A program made the position numbers and the translations under genes. Shown in pieces: positions 1 through 7,771 of a stretch of DNA of 64,000 nucleotides. The notes beneath the pieces were generated by a model, which made no database searches, was not told the DNA's origin, and saw only the letters and a program-made list of their open reading frames with translations. This DNA comes from Ignavibacteriota bacterium. Lineage in GTDB: Bacteria; Bacteroidota; Ignavibacteria; UBA10030; UBA6906. The first letter of the stretch is position 1. Every line of letters begins with the position of its first letter. The stretch lies in assembly GCA_016707525.1 (NCBI GenBank), contig JADJHP010000006.1, positions 124,001-188,000 of the forward strand, written 5' to 3'.

Positions 1-498
1 GAGCTGGATGCGGTGCTGGGGGGGGAACTTGCGCGGCGGGACGACACCTTCCGGCTCTGTGTGAACGAACTACCGGGGTTGCCGATGTCGCAACACAAAT
101 CCGTCGTGGCCATCATTGGCCGTTTGACGATGGATGTGATCCGGCGTGTGATGTCCGGCGGACTCGGGAAGTACGACGAGAATTTCTTCACGCGCGCCTT
201 CGATGTTGTCACCGCGGAGTGGGAAGGCGGCGACGAAGAGACCCGTGCTGCGATCGTGGACGTGCTGTTCCATCTGGACGGTGACCGGGCCGTGATGTTC
301 CTGGATGCGATCATGAACGATCCTGACCCCTGGTTGCGCATCCACGTGATCGAAGTGATCGCGGCGATCGCGGACCGGCGGGCACCGGACTTCATCGCCC
401 GCTTCCTGGAGGACGATGACGAGATGGTCCGAGAAGTTGCAGTGAGTACACTGCAATCGCGAGGGTATGACCCGGCAACCGTGACACCTGGAGCTTGA
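1..498 (+). CDS. HEAT-repeat protein, 5'-truncated by window edge
   Basis: The reading frame is open from the first base, so the N terminus lies outside the window; a GTG at 13 is only an internal codon candidate. The visible 165 residues are helical repeats of HEAT type, with pairs of helices such as RAVMFLDAIMNDPDPWLRIHVIEVIAAIAD and a following repeat ending in EMVREVAVSTLQSRG (split here only for description). Such repeats act as protein-binding scaffolds. The stop lies next to cheR, so the protein is probably co-transcribed with the chemotaxis genes. A specific role cannot be assigned; a scaffold or adaptor for chemotaxis is inference. Confidence 0.6.
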   Translation, partial: ELDAVLGGELARRDDTFRLCVNELPGLPMSQHKSVVAIIGRLTMDVIRRVMSGGLGKYDENFFTRAFDVVTAEWEGGDEETRAAIVDVLFHLDGDRAVMFLDAIMNDPDPWLRIHVIEVIAAIADRRAPDFIARFLEDDDEMVREVAVSTLQSRGYDPATVTPGA

Positions 499-557
499 CG
501 AACGTGACCGTAGGCGCGCCTCTCATAGGAAAAGCACCCCTGACCTCCGGCGTCAAG

Positions 558-1379
558 ATGTCCGATGATACGTTCCGGCTCATCAGGGAGTTCATCTATC
601 AGCAGACCGGCATCTATTTTCAGGACAACAAGAAGTACCTCCTGGAAGGACGCCTGGGAAAGCGGCTGCAGGTGCTGAACCTCGGGACGTTCGAGGAGTA
701 TCTCCAGCTGATCAAGTACGGCACGCGGAGGAACGAGGAGCTCAAGTTCTTCTATGATGCCATCACCATCAACGAGACCTTCTTCTTCCGGAACGAGCCG
801 CAGTTCGAGGCATTCGAGAAGACGTTGGTGCCGGCGATCCTTGCGGGCAAACCGGGCAGGTACAAATTGCGGGTGTGGAGTTCCGCCAGTTCCTCGGGGG
901 AAGAGGCGCACACGATCGCGATGTTGTACCTCGAGCGCCTCAAGCCCAAGTACCCGGGCCTGGAGCTGGAGGTCGTCGGGACGGACATCAATTCCACGGT
1001 GCTGGATACGGCGCGGAAGGGAGTGTACCGGGACTACTCGGTGCGGAACATGCCGAAGATGTACCTGGACAAGTATTTCAAGGCCGAGGACGGCCGCTTC
1101 ACGGTGCGGGACGATGTCCGGCGGCTGGTCCGGTTCGAGCACTTGAATCTGTACGACCAGATCCGGATGAGGCAGATGGGCACATTCGATATCGTCTTCT
1201 GCTGCAACGTCTTGATCTACTTCGATGCGCCGTCGAAGATCCAGGTGGTGTCGAATCTGTACGATGCGTTGAACCGGGGTGGGTTCCTGTTCATCGGGTA
1301 TGCGGAATCGCTCCACGGGATCTCCACCGCATTCAAACTCGAGAACTTTCCCAAGACCGTAGCCTACAAGAAGGAGTGA
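558..1379 (+). CDS. cheR: Chemotaxis protein methyltransferase CheR
   Basis: CheR methylates glutamates of chemoreceptors using S-adenosylmethionine, opposing CheB. The 273-residue product has the helical N-terminal domain (about 1-70), the NETFFFRN motif at 72-79 and the SAM-binding segment VWSSASSSGEEAHT around 106-119, followed by a Rossmann-like methyltransferase fold. The frame is open back to a TTG at 495 and a GTG at 504, but the family alignment begins at SDDTFRLI, so the ATG at 558 is preferred. The upstream extension would overlap the HEAT gene stop. No chemoreceptor gene lies in the window. Confidence 0.9.
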   Translation: MSDDTFRLIREFIYQQTGIYFQDNKKYLLEGRLGKRLQVLNLGTFEEYLQLIKYGTRRNEELKFFYDAITINETFFFRNEPQFEAFEKTLVPAILAGKPGRYKLRVWSSASSSGEEAHTIAMLYLERLKPKYPGLELEVVGTDINSTVLDTARKGVYRDYSVRNMPKMYLDKYFKAEDGRFTVRDDVRRLVRFEHLNLYDQIRMRQMGTFDIVFCCNVLIYFDAPSKIQVVSNLYDALNRGGFLFIGYAESLHGISTAFKLENFPKTVAYKKE

Positions 1380-1386
1380 TGCCCTC

Positions 1387-1761
1387 ATGAGTAAAGTCAT
1401 TATGGCGGTCGATGATTCTACGACAGTGCGCAAATTCGTCTCCGTGGCATTGACCATGCAGGGCTTCACGGTCGTGACAGCCTCCGACGGAATGGATGCG
1501 CTTGAGAAACTCCCTCATTCGCATGTGGATGTCCTCATTACGGACCTCAACATGCCGAATATGGATGGATTCGAGTTGATCAAGGCGATCCGGGACATCC
1601 CGCAGTATAAGGACCTCCCGATCATCATCCTGAGTTCGCTGTCGGACAATGCAAGCAAGGAACGTGGTGTGGAGCTGGGGGTCTGCTCCTATCTCGTGAA
1701 GCCATTCAGTCTGGAAAAGATCCAGTACGAGGTCTCGAAATATGTGAGCTGGGTGGAATGA
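1387..1761 (+). CDS. Single-domain response regulator (CheY-like)
   Basis: A 124-residue receiver domain with no output domain. The acidic pair D9-D10, phosphoacceptor D53 (in ITDLNMP), S83 and K105 (in YLVKPF) are all in place. It starts 7 bases after cheR behind an AAGGAG site. It is one of two CheY-type receivers in the cluster (the other starts at 1805); they are clearly diverged, so they are likely to have different partners, for example the motor versus a phosphate sink. Which one binds FliM cannot be told from sequence alone. Confidence 0.85.
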   Translation: MSKVIMAVDDSTTVRKFVSVALTMQGFTVVTASDGMDALEKLPHSHVDVLITDLNMPNMDGFELIKAIRDIPQYKDLPIIILSSLSDNASKERGVELGVCSYLVKPFSLEKIQYEVSKYVSWVE

Positions 1762-1804
1762 TCCACTCCGGCATGGAACCCCTCATAACAGCCAGGAAGA
1801 TGCA

Positions 1805-2197
1805 ATGGCAACGGTAAAGTTTCTCGTAGTGGACGACTCCCTGACCATGCGGCGGATCGTGATCAATACGCTGAAGACGATCGGTTATGCCGACGTGGTG
1901 GAGGCGGGCGATGGCAAGGATGCCATGGCCAAACTTCTCAGTGAAGGTGCGGATTTCCTGATCACCGATTGGAATATGCCCGAAATGAACGGCCTCGAGC
2001 TGACCAAGTGGGTGCGGAGCAACGCGCAGTTCGCCGCGATGCCGATCCTGATGGTCACGACCCGCGGCAACAAGGAGGATGTGATCGAGGCGATGAAGGT
2101 GCGCGTGAACAACTACATCGTCAAGCCGTTCACGGCACAGGGCCTCAAGGAAAAGATCGATGCGATCCTGAAGGCGGGCGAAGCGAAACCGGCGTAG
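1805..2197 (+). CDS. cheY: Chemotaxis response regulator CheY
   Basis: A 130-residue receiver domain that, phosphorylated by CheA, should bind the flagellar switch. D10-D11, phosphoacceptor D55 (in ITDWNMPEMNG), T85 and K107 (in IVKPF) are present. The ITDWNMP motif, the SLTMRRIV helix and overall length match canonical CheY much better than the upstream receiver at 1387 does, so this copy is the better candidate for the motor-binding CheY. It is followed directly by two cheZ-like genes. Confidence 0.88.
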   Translation: MATVKFLVVDDSLTMRRIVINTLKTIGYADVVEAGDGKDAMAKLLSEGADFLITDWNMPEMNGLELTKWVRSNAQFAAMPILMVTTRGNKEDVIEAMKVRVNNYIVKPFTAQGLKEKIDAILKAGEAKPA

Positions 2198-2239
2198 GGG
2201 GAGGGCCGGACAACCGGAGCATATGGAAAGCACAGGCAG

Positions 2240-3013
2240 ATGAAACCTGAGGAACTTAATATCATCGTTCGCAAGGTCGAGGAACTGCGGGCGCTGATGG
2301 TCTTTACCCAACGCACGATCCCGTTCCTCGAGGATGTCTTCGCCTTCGTGAAGGATATCGTGCCGTTGCTGGATGTCCTCAAATCGTCCGTCGAGACCAC
2401 ATCGGAGAAGTTGCCCCACGCGTCCAAGCAGCTGGACAAGATCACGACGGCGACGGAGCTGGCGTCGACGGAGATCATGAACATCGTGGACGTGATGTAC
2501 CCGAAGGTTGACCGGATGCGGGCGGAGCAGGAGAAGCGCCGGGGCGATGTGGCCGCAGCGCAGGCGTCCCTGAAACGCCTCTGCGAGCTGACCGCGGGCA
2601 CACCGGCCGCGGGCGAGGCACAGACGATCTGTACCGGGTTGTCGGGGATGCTGGCGGCGATGGTGCCCACGGACGAAGCCGTGCAGGAACTCGAGAGCAT
2701 CCAGGCGGATTGCACGAATATCATGATCGCCCTGCAGGTGCAGGATATCACCGCACAGCAGATCGCAGCGGTCAACAAGCTGATGCAGTCGGTGGACGAA
2801 GGCCTGAACCGGCTCCTGAAGCACTTCAGCAAATCGTCCAGCGAACCCCAGACGTCGCGGTACAAGCACCGCCGCCTGGATATCGTCTTTGATTCCTCCG
2901 CGGAGTTCGACGCCACCGGCGAACGGCAGCGCGCCGCGGATGCGGTGATGGAAGAGGCCCTCAAGACACAGACCACCCACGCGCCGCGCACACGGCGGAA
3001 GAAGGCCCACTAA
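2240..3013 (+). CDS. cheZ: CheZ-like CheY-P phosphatase, copy 1
   Basis: A 257-residue, mostly helical protein. Residues 157-180 contain ALQVQDITAQQIA, which matches the CheZ active-site helix: D169 and Q173 are spaced as the catalytic D143 and Q147 of Escherichia coli CheZ. The long helical hairpin, the Lys/Arg-rich linker and a C-terminal acidic/amphipathic tail also fit CheZ, which dephosphorylates CheY-P. A second, shorter homologue follows at 3063 and shares the catalytic helix and the tail motif TGERQ. Family assignment is by motif; overall similarity to proteobacterial CheZ appears low. Confidence 0.75.
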   Translation: MKPEELNIIVRKVEELRALMVFTQRTIPFLEDVFAFVKDIVPLLDVLKSSVETTSEKLPHASKQLDKITTATELASTEIMNIVDVMYPKVDRMRAEQEKRRGDVAAAQASLKRLCELTAGTPAAGEAQTICTGLSGMLAAMVPTDEAVQELESIQADCTNIMIALQVQDITAQQIAAVNKLMQSVDEGLNRLLKHFSKSSSEPQTSRYKHRRLDIVFDSSAEFDATGERQRAADAVMEEALKTQTTHAPRTRRKKAH

Positions 3014-3062
3014 CGATCGGCCGCGCTGCCAGGGATGGCAGGTGCCCGGATGAAAGGTCGCT

Positions 3063-3626
3063 ATGTCAGTGAGTAACGTGCTCGATTCGCTCTTCGGGAT
3101 CATCCCCCTTCTGGACCGTATCAAGGTCTCGATCGAGGAGAGCAGTGGTGCGATCCCGAAGGCGTCAACGCAACTGTCCAGCGTGACCCAGGCCACCGAG
3201 TCCGCCACCGTCGAGATCCTCAATACCCTCGACCGTATGGCCGGGAGGATCGATGCAGGCGAGGCCGGCCTCGGGTCGCTCCGTTCCGGTATCGATGCCG
3301 GGTCCCCGTTGCAGGAGCAGATCGCCACCATTGAAAAGGTCCTCGCCGATACCCGTCAGGATTCGATGGCCATCGCCATGGCCCTCCAGGTTCAGGATAT
3401 CACCTCGCAGCAGATCGCCGGCGTCACCGCGATGATCGAGGCGGTCCGTGCGCAATTGCTGGACGTCGCAGGCCAGCTGGACCGTGAACATGATCGTTCC
3501 ACTTCACTGCCGCCCTCGCAGCCGAGCGGCCACTTCGACAGCAACGCGCAATATACACTGACGGGTGAACGTCAGCAGAGCGCGGACGAGATTATTCAAC
3601 AATGGCAGAAGGTGCAACATGAGTGA
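3063..3626 (+). CDS. CheZ-like CheY-P phosphatase, copy 2
   Basis: A 187-residue paralogue of the preceding gene. It carries the same active-site segment, ALQVQDITSQQIAG, with D112 and Q116 at the CheZ catalytic positions, and the same tail signature (FDSNAQY, TGERQQSADEI). It lacks about 45 N-terminal residues and most of the mid-protein insertion of copy 1. It overlaps the start of cheA by 8 bases, so its translation is coupled to the kinase. Tandem duplication followed by divergence is the simplest origin. It may act on the other CheY or as a heterodimer with copy 1; this is inference. Confidence 0.7.
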   Translation: MSVSNVLDSLFGIIPLLDRIKVSIEESSGAIPKASTQLSSVTQATESATVEILNTLDRMAGRIDAGEAGLGSLRSGIDAGSPLQEQIATIEKVLADTRQDSMAIAMALQVQDITSQQIAGVTAMIEAVRAQLLDVAGQLDREHDRSTSLPPSQPSGHFDSNAQYTLTGERQQSADEIIQQWQKVQHE

Positions 3627-5460
3627 GCAGGCGACGGAGACCGGTGGCGAAGGTCCGGTGTTCGACAACGAAATGGCCGAGATCCTTGAAAGTTTCCTCA
3701 TTGAAACCCGCGAGATCTTTGAGCGCCTGGGGCAGGACCTCCTCACGCTTGAAAAGGGTGTCACCGACAACGAGTTGCTGAACACCATCTTCCGCGCAGT
3801 CCATACCGTGAAGGGTACCTCTTCGTTCCTGGGGCTGGAGCAGATGACGTCGCTCGCCCATGTGTTCGAGGATGTCCTCAACAAGCTGCGCAAAGGCGAG
3901 ATCACGGTCAGCTCGGACAAGATGGACGTGATGTTCGAGGCGTACGATATCATGAAGGATCTGCTGGCGCGGATCGAGGCACGGAACCTCGCGAAGATCG
4001 ACCTCTCGGCGATCATCCCCAAGCTCCGCGTGATCGGTCAGGTCGGCATGGCAGCTCCGGATGTGGCGGCAGTTGACCCGACCCCTGGTGACGCGTCTGC
4101 AGACGACCTTGGACTGCCCGAGGCCGCCGACTTCTCGGACCTTGCAGAGATACCCGTACCCGCTCCGGCGGCGCAGGTCCCCGCACCAGCACCGGCAAAG
4201 GCCCCCGCACCTGTGCAGGCAGCGGCGGCACAGCATCCCGAGGCAGCCCAGGCTGCGGTAAAGGCCGCCGACACGACGATCCGCGTCGATGTCGCTCGCC
4301 TCGATAGCCTCATGAACCTCGTCGGCGAACTTGTGCTCGGCCGCAACAGGCTCACGCAGATCTCCTATCTGATGAACCAGCAGCACGAGGGGATCCCGAT
4401 CACCAAGGACCTCACGGAGACGAGTTCGCAGATCGATTTCATCACGACCGAACTGCAGATGGCGGTGATGAAGACACGGATGGTGCCCATCGCCAAGGTC
4501 TTCAATAAGCTCCCGCGCCTGGTCCGTGACCTCATGAAAGAGACCGGGAAGGAGATCGAGCTGGTCACGTTCGGCGAGGACACCGAGCTGGACAAATCGA
4601 TCATCGAAGAACTGAATGATCCGTTGGTCCACCTCATGCGCAACGCCGGTGACCACGGACTCGAACCGACGGCGGACCGGCGTGCCGCCGGTAAAACCGA
4701 GAAGGGGATCATCACGGTACGGGCCGAGCACGAAGGGAACCATATCGTCATCTCCGTCGCCGATGACGGACGGGGCATGGATCCTGAAAAGTTGAAGGCC
4801 AAGGCCATCGAAAAGGGGATGATCACCGAGGTCCAGGCACGGGAGATGTCGAAGGCCGAAGCCTTCAACCTCGTCTTCGCTCCCGGGTTCAGCACGGCAG
4901 CCAAAGTGACGAACGTGTCGGGACGCGGTGTGGGCATGGATGTGGTGAGGACGAACATCCAGAAGCTCAAGGGCATCATCGAGATCGAATCGGAGATGGG
5001 GAAGGGAAGCAAGATCATCATCAAGCTGCCCCTGACCCTTGCCATCATTCAGGCATTGCTCGTGGAAGTGGACCGCGAGGTCTTCTCCGTGCCGCTGGAG
5101 TCGGTCCTGGAAGTCGTGCGCATCCAACCCAAGGATATCAATACGATCAGCGGCCGGGAGGTCGTCCGGCTCCGCAATACGGTCCTGCCCCTGGCCCGGC
5201 TGCAGAGCATCATGGGCACGTCCAATGGGGAGGATCGCCAGGATGACTGGATCTACATCGTCGTCGTTGGCCTTGCACAGCAGCGGTTGGGCATCGTGGT
5301 GGACTCGCTGCTCGGACAGAAAGAGGTCGTGATCAAGTCGCTCGGTGGCTATCTCGGCACCGTTCCGGGCATCGCGGGTTCGACCATTCTCGGCGATGGC
5401 CGCGTGATCATGATCATCGATGTCGGTGAACTTATGAAGTTGTACTCGGAGCTCAGATGA
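3619..5460 (+). CDS. cheA: Chemotaxis histidine kinase CheA
   Basis: The central chemotaxis kinase, 613 residues from the ATG at 3619, which follows AAGGTG and overlaps the cheZ-like stop. The HPt domain has H62 in the motif AVHTVKGTSSFLG. A Pro/Ala-rich linker (about 178-215) leads straight to the dimerisation helices (about 219-282); no recognisable P2 CheY/CheB-docking domain lies between. The ATPase has an N box at about 336-347 (HLMRNAGDHGLE), DDGRGMD at about 382 and GRGVGMD at about 435. A CheW-like domain fills 476-613. The frame stays open upstream to 3565, but that extension does not match CheA. Confidence 0.93.
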   Translation: MSEQATETGGEGPVFDNEMAEILESFLIETREIFERLGQDLLTLEKGVTDNELLNTIFRAVHTVKGTSSFLGLEQMTSLAHVFEDVLNKLRKGEITVSSDKMDVMFEAYDIMKDLLARIEARNLAKIDLSAIIPKLRVIGQVGMAAPDVAAVDPTPGDASADDLGLPEAADFSDLAEIPVPAPAAQVPAPAPAKAPAPVQAAAAQHPEAAQAAVKAADTTIRVDVARLDSLMNLVGELVLGRNRLTQISYLMNQQHEGIPITKDLTETSSQIDFITTELQMAVMKTRMVPIAKVFNKLPRLVRDLMKETGKEIELVTFGEDTELDKSIIEELNDPLVHLMRNAGDHGLEPTADRRAAGKTEKGIITVRAEHEGNHIVISVADDGRGMDPEKLKAKAIEKGMITEVQAREMSKAEAFNLVFAPGFSTAAKVTNVSGRGVGMDVVRTNIQKLKGIIEIESEMGKGSKIIIKLPLTLAIIQALLVEVDREVFSVPLESVLEVVRIQPKDINTISGREVVRLRNTVLPLARLQSIMGTSNGEDRQDDWIYIVVVGLAQQRLGIVVDSLLGQKEVVIKSLGGYLGTVPGIAGSTILGDGRVIMIIDVGELMKLYSELR

Positions 5461-6572
5461 CACGCACCATCAATTGCATCGTGGTGGACGACTCTGCATT
5501 CATGCGTAAGTCGTTGGCCATGATGTTGGAGTCGGATCCACAGATCAAGGTTGTTGCGACAGCGCGTGATGGCAAGGAGGGGATCGAGAAGATCAGGGAG
5601 TTCAGCCCTGACCTTGTCACGATGGATATTGAGATGCCGGGGATGGATGGCCTGACGGCGCTCGGCATCATCATGAAGGAATGTCCGCTGCCGGTGCTGA
5701 TGGTCAGTTCTCTGACCACGGACGGTGCGAAGTCGACGCTGGATGCCTTGAACCTCGGCGCCGTGGACTTCATTCCGAAGGAACTCTCCTTCGTGTCGCT
5801 GGATATCGTGAAGATCAAGGCCGAACTCATCAGCAAGGTCAAATCGATCGTCCAGAGCAGATCGTTGCAGTTCCGCTTGCAGCGCATCAGAGCTGCGTCG
5901 CAGGGTATCCGGGATTCGGCCAATGCCACGAAAGGTGGCCATGCCGCCCCTGCAGCACCCGCCAGGCCGGTCGCCCCCGCGGCCATCGCACGCCGGAAGG
6001 AGCTCCGTGCCGTGGTCCTTGGCATCTCGACCGGAGGGCCGTTCGCGCTGCTGCAGACGATACCGAAACTCCCGAAGGATTTCCCCCTGGGCATTGCGGT
6101 GGTCCAGCACATGCCCCCGCGGTTCACAAAATCGATGGCGGAGCGCCTGGATGGGCTGAGCCAGGTGAGTGTGAAAGAAGCGGAGGACGGAGATGCATTG
6201 CTTCCGGGGCGGGTGCTAATCGCACCGGGAGGGCAACATCTGACGTTCAAGCACCAGGGAAGCGAGGTCGTTGCCCGTATCACCGCCGAGCCGGCCGACA
6301 CGCTGTACCGTCCCTGCGCGGATGTGATGATGCTTTCGGCCCTTCAGGCGTTCAACGCACCGTTGCTGGGCGTGATCATGACGGGTATGGGCAAAGACGG
6401 CCTGGAAGGCTTGCGGAAGATCAAACAGAAGGGGGGCATGGTCGTGGCGCAGAACGAGGAAACCTGCGTCGTGTACGGCATGCCCAAGGCCGCGGTGGAT
6501 GACGGGATAGCCGATCTGGTGCTTCCTCTTGAGGAGATCCCGGGTGCACTTACGAAGATCACACGAGGATGA
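5457..6572 (+). CDS. cheB: Chemotaxis protein-glutamate methylesterase CheB
   Basis: CheB removes receptor methyl groups and deamidates glutamines when phosphorylated by CheA. The 371-residue protein has a receiver domain (D11-D12, phosphoacceptor D57, K108), a linker at about 140-180 and the esterase domain with the catalytic triad S191 (GISTGGP), H218 (QHMPPRFT) and D314 (TGMGKDG). Its start overlaps the cheA stop by four bases (ATGA). All key residues are intact. Confidence 0.93.
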   Translation: MTRTINCIVVDDSAFMRKSLAMMLESDPQIKVVATARDGKEGIEKIREFSPDLVTMDIEMPGMDGLTALGIIMKECPLPVLMVSSLTTDGAKSTLDALNLGAVDFIPKELSFVSLDIVKIKAELISKVKSIVQSRSLQFRLQRIRAASQGIRDSANATKGGHAAPAAPARPVAPAAIARRKELRAVVLGISTGGPFALLQTIPKLPKDFPLGIAVVQHMPPRFTKSMAERLDGLSQVSVKEAEDGDALLPGRVLIAPGGQHLTFKHQGSEVVARITAEPADTLYRPCADVMMLSALQAFNAPLLGVIMTGMGKDGLEGLRKIKQKGGMVVAQNEETCVVYGMPKAAVDDGIADLVLPLEEIPGALTKITRG

Positions 6573-6844
6573 TGATGACCCAGCAGGATGTTTCCCAGGG
6601 GGATGATTTCACTGATCTGGCCGCCTACAAGAAGGTCAGCATGCCGGGGGTCCGGTCCGATGACAACGTGATCAAGCGTGTGCACGTTGTCCACTCAGGG
6701 GTGGAGGAGATCCATCGGGATACCGAGGAGGCGGGTACACCGGATATCGTCGTGCATCGCGATGGTGAAATTGTGGTCGGTATCGATTTTGTCTGCAAAT
6801 GCGGGCATTCTGCGGGCATTCGGTTCGCCTATGACGAAGAATAG
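6569..6844 (+). CDS. Small unknown protein at end of chemotaxis operon
   Basis: A 91-residue protein that overlaps the cheB stop by four bases; ATG codons at 6572 and 6575 are alternative starts. It is acidic, mixed alpha/beta in character and has no signal peptide or membrane segment. Near the C terminus is a CKCGH cluster (DFVCKCGHSAGIRF) that could bind a metal with a partner chain, since only two cysteines and one histidine are present. The tight overlap says it is made with cheB. No family was recognised. Confidence 0.6.
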   Translation: MMMTQQDVSQGDDFTDLAAYKKVSMPGVRSDDNVIKRVHVVHSGVEEIHRDTEEAGTPDIVVHRDGEIVVGIDFVCKCGHSAGIRFAYDEE

Positions 6845-6867
6845 CCATCACTTGGCTGATATCAGCC
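6842..6867 (+). promoter_or_regulatory. Dyad element, candidate enhancer-binding site upstream of flgB operon
   Basis: The inverted repeat TAGCCA-N5-TGGCTG starts at the stop codon of the preceding gene. A second inverted repeat (TGGCTGAT/ATCAGCCA, 6853-6868) overlaps it. Bases 6842-6867 match 18859-18884, upstream of fliL, at 21 of 26 positions. In both places a TGGCAC-N5-TTGA element follows about 100 bases downstream, the layout expected for an enhancer-binding activator and a sigma-54 promoter. Confidence 0.5.
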
Positions 6868-6942
6868 ACTGTAGACCCCTCTGAGGCAGTCTCCGCCACA
6901 CGATTCTCCCATCAGTAGTAAGCATTCCTGCAATATCCCACG

Positions 6943-6959
6943 TTGGCACCGGTCTTGAT
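6943..6959 (+). promoter_or_regulatory. Sigma-54-type -24/-12 promoter for flgB operon
   Basis: The sequence TTGGCACCGGTCTTGAT fits the sigma-54 consensus YTGGCAC-N5-TTGCW at correct spacing, except that the -12 GC is GA. The same GA variant occurs in the related element at 18957. CATTCCTG lies 13 bases upstream (6923-6930) and recurs 12 bases upstream of the other copy. It lies about 50 bases before the 7008 gene. Sigma-54 control of rod and export genes is known in several bacteria. Confidence 0.5.
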
Positions 6960-7007
6960 AGAGAGATGCCAGGACACTAGGATCGCTTCTTTCATCAGAG
7001 GAACACC

Positions 7008-7178
7008 ATGATCACCAATCAGAGCAACAGCATCAATCTGGGCGTGGGAAGCATTGCATTTCTTGCGGGTGTTTTTGCCACGATCGTAACAGCGTACGCG
7101 ATGGTTTCGAAGAAGAACCGGACCGTGCAGAAACTCCAGGACCACTACGAGGGCTGGGAAGAGGGGCTTGGTGTCTGA
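7008..7178 (+). CDS. Small single-pass membrane protein (56 aa)
   Basis: A short reading frame, ATG at 7008, behind an AGAGGA ribosome site at about 6 bases spacing. The product begins with a polar stretch, has one hydrophobic segment at about residues 11-33 (GVGSIAFLAGVFATIVTAYA), then basic residues (SKKNR) and a short acidic tail (YEGWEEG). It is the first gene after the sigma-54-type element and precedes flgB. No family was recognised; a small flagellar or membrane accessory role is inference from position. The 167 bases between it and flgB hold no clear gene, although the flgB frame is open through them. Confidence 0.5.
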   Translation: MITNQSNSINLGVGSIAFLAGVFATIVTAYAMVSKKNRTVQKLQDHYEGWEEGLGV

Positions 7179-7345
7179 TGAATGCCCGCCTGCTGCAGCC
7201 GCGCCCCGTTCCGGGGCCACATGGCTGCAGGGGCGGAAGCCGGAGTGTGCGGCCAAACACGGACGTTGGGCCGGAGGTGTATGTGCAGGATGCGTGTTGT
7301 GACCGGACAGTGAACGAACGGCGAACAATCCTTTGTGGAAAATCC

Positions 7346-7771
7346 GTGAAACTGTTTGATGGAACAAAGATCCCTGTGTTGAACAGGGCGCTGGATGCTT
7401 ACGCGTTGCGTCATAAGACGATCGCGACGAATCTGGCGAATATCACCACGCCGGGATACCGGGCGCGGACGGTCGCATTTGAGGATCAGCTGGCCTCGGC
7501 GATGCAGGCCCCGTCGTTCCCGGGCCTCGTGACGAATGAGCGGCACATCCCCTTCGGCGGCCCGAACATCGCTTCGGCGCAACCCCAGGTCGAGCAGCCG
7601 CCCGCAGATGCCAACCTGCAAGGCGACGCGTCCGCCAGCGGGATGAACAATGTGGATCTCGATCAGGAGATGGCTGAACTGGCGAAGAACCAGATCCGGT
7701 TCCGCTTCTCCAGCCGCATCATTGCCGATACGTTCCGCGGACTCCAGAAGAGCATACGGGGTACCACATGA
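7346..7771 (+). CDS. flgB: Flagellar rod protein FlgB
   Basis: Proximal rod subunit, 141 residues. The rod-family N terminus KLFDGTKIPVLNRALDAY leads into HKTIATNLANITTPGYR, and the C terminus has the conserved NNVDLDQEMAELAKNQIRF. The frame is open far upstream (to 7178), but the family match and length support the GTG at 7346; the ribosome site there (GTGGAA) is weak. It overlaps flgC by four bases and starts the flgB-flgC-fliE-fliF-fliG run. Confidence 0.9.
   Translation: MKLFDGTKIPVLNRALDAYALRHKTIATNLANITTPGYRARTVAFEDQLASAMQAPSFPGLVTNERHIPFGGPNIASAQPQVEQPPADANLQGDASASGMNNVDLDQEMAELAKNQIRFRFSSRIIADTFRGLQKSIRGTT

Noticed and set aside
3592..5463. Long reverse-strand open frame over cheA, and others like it across the window (for example 1706-3331, 8517-10064, 24230-26269)
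   Set aside because: They mirror real genes on the other strand, lack domains and follow from the high GC third-position bias.
7179..7345. Long N-terminal extension of flgB
   Set aside because: The frame is open, but the residues do not match FlgB and are of random GC-rich composition.
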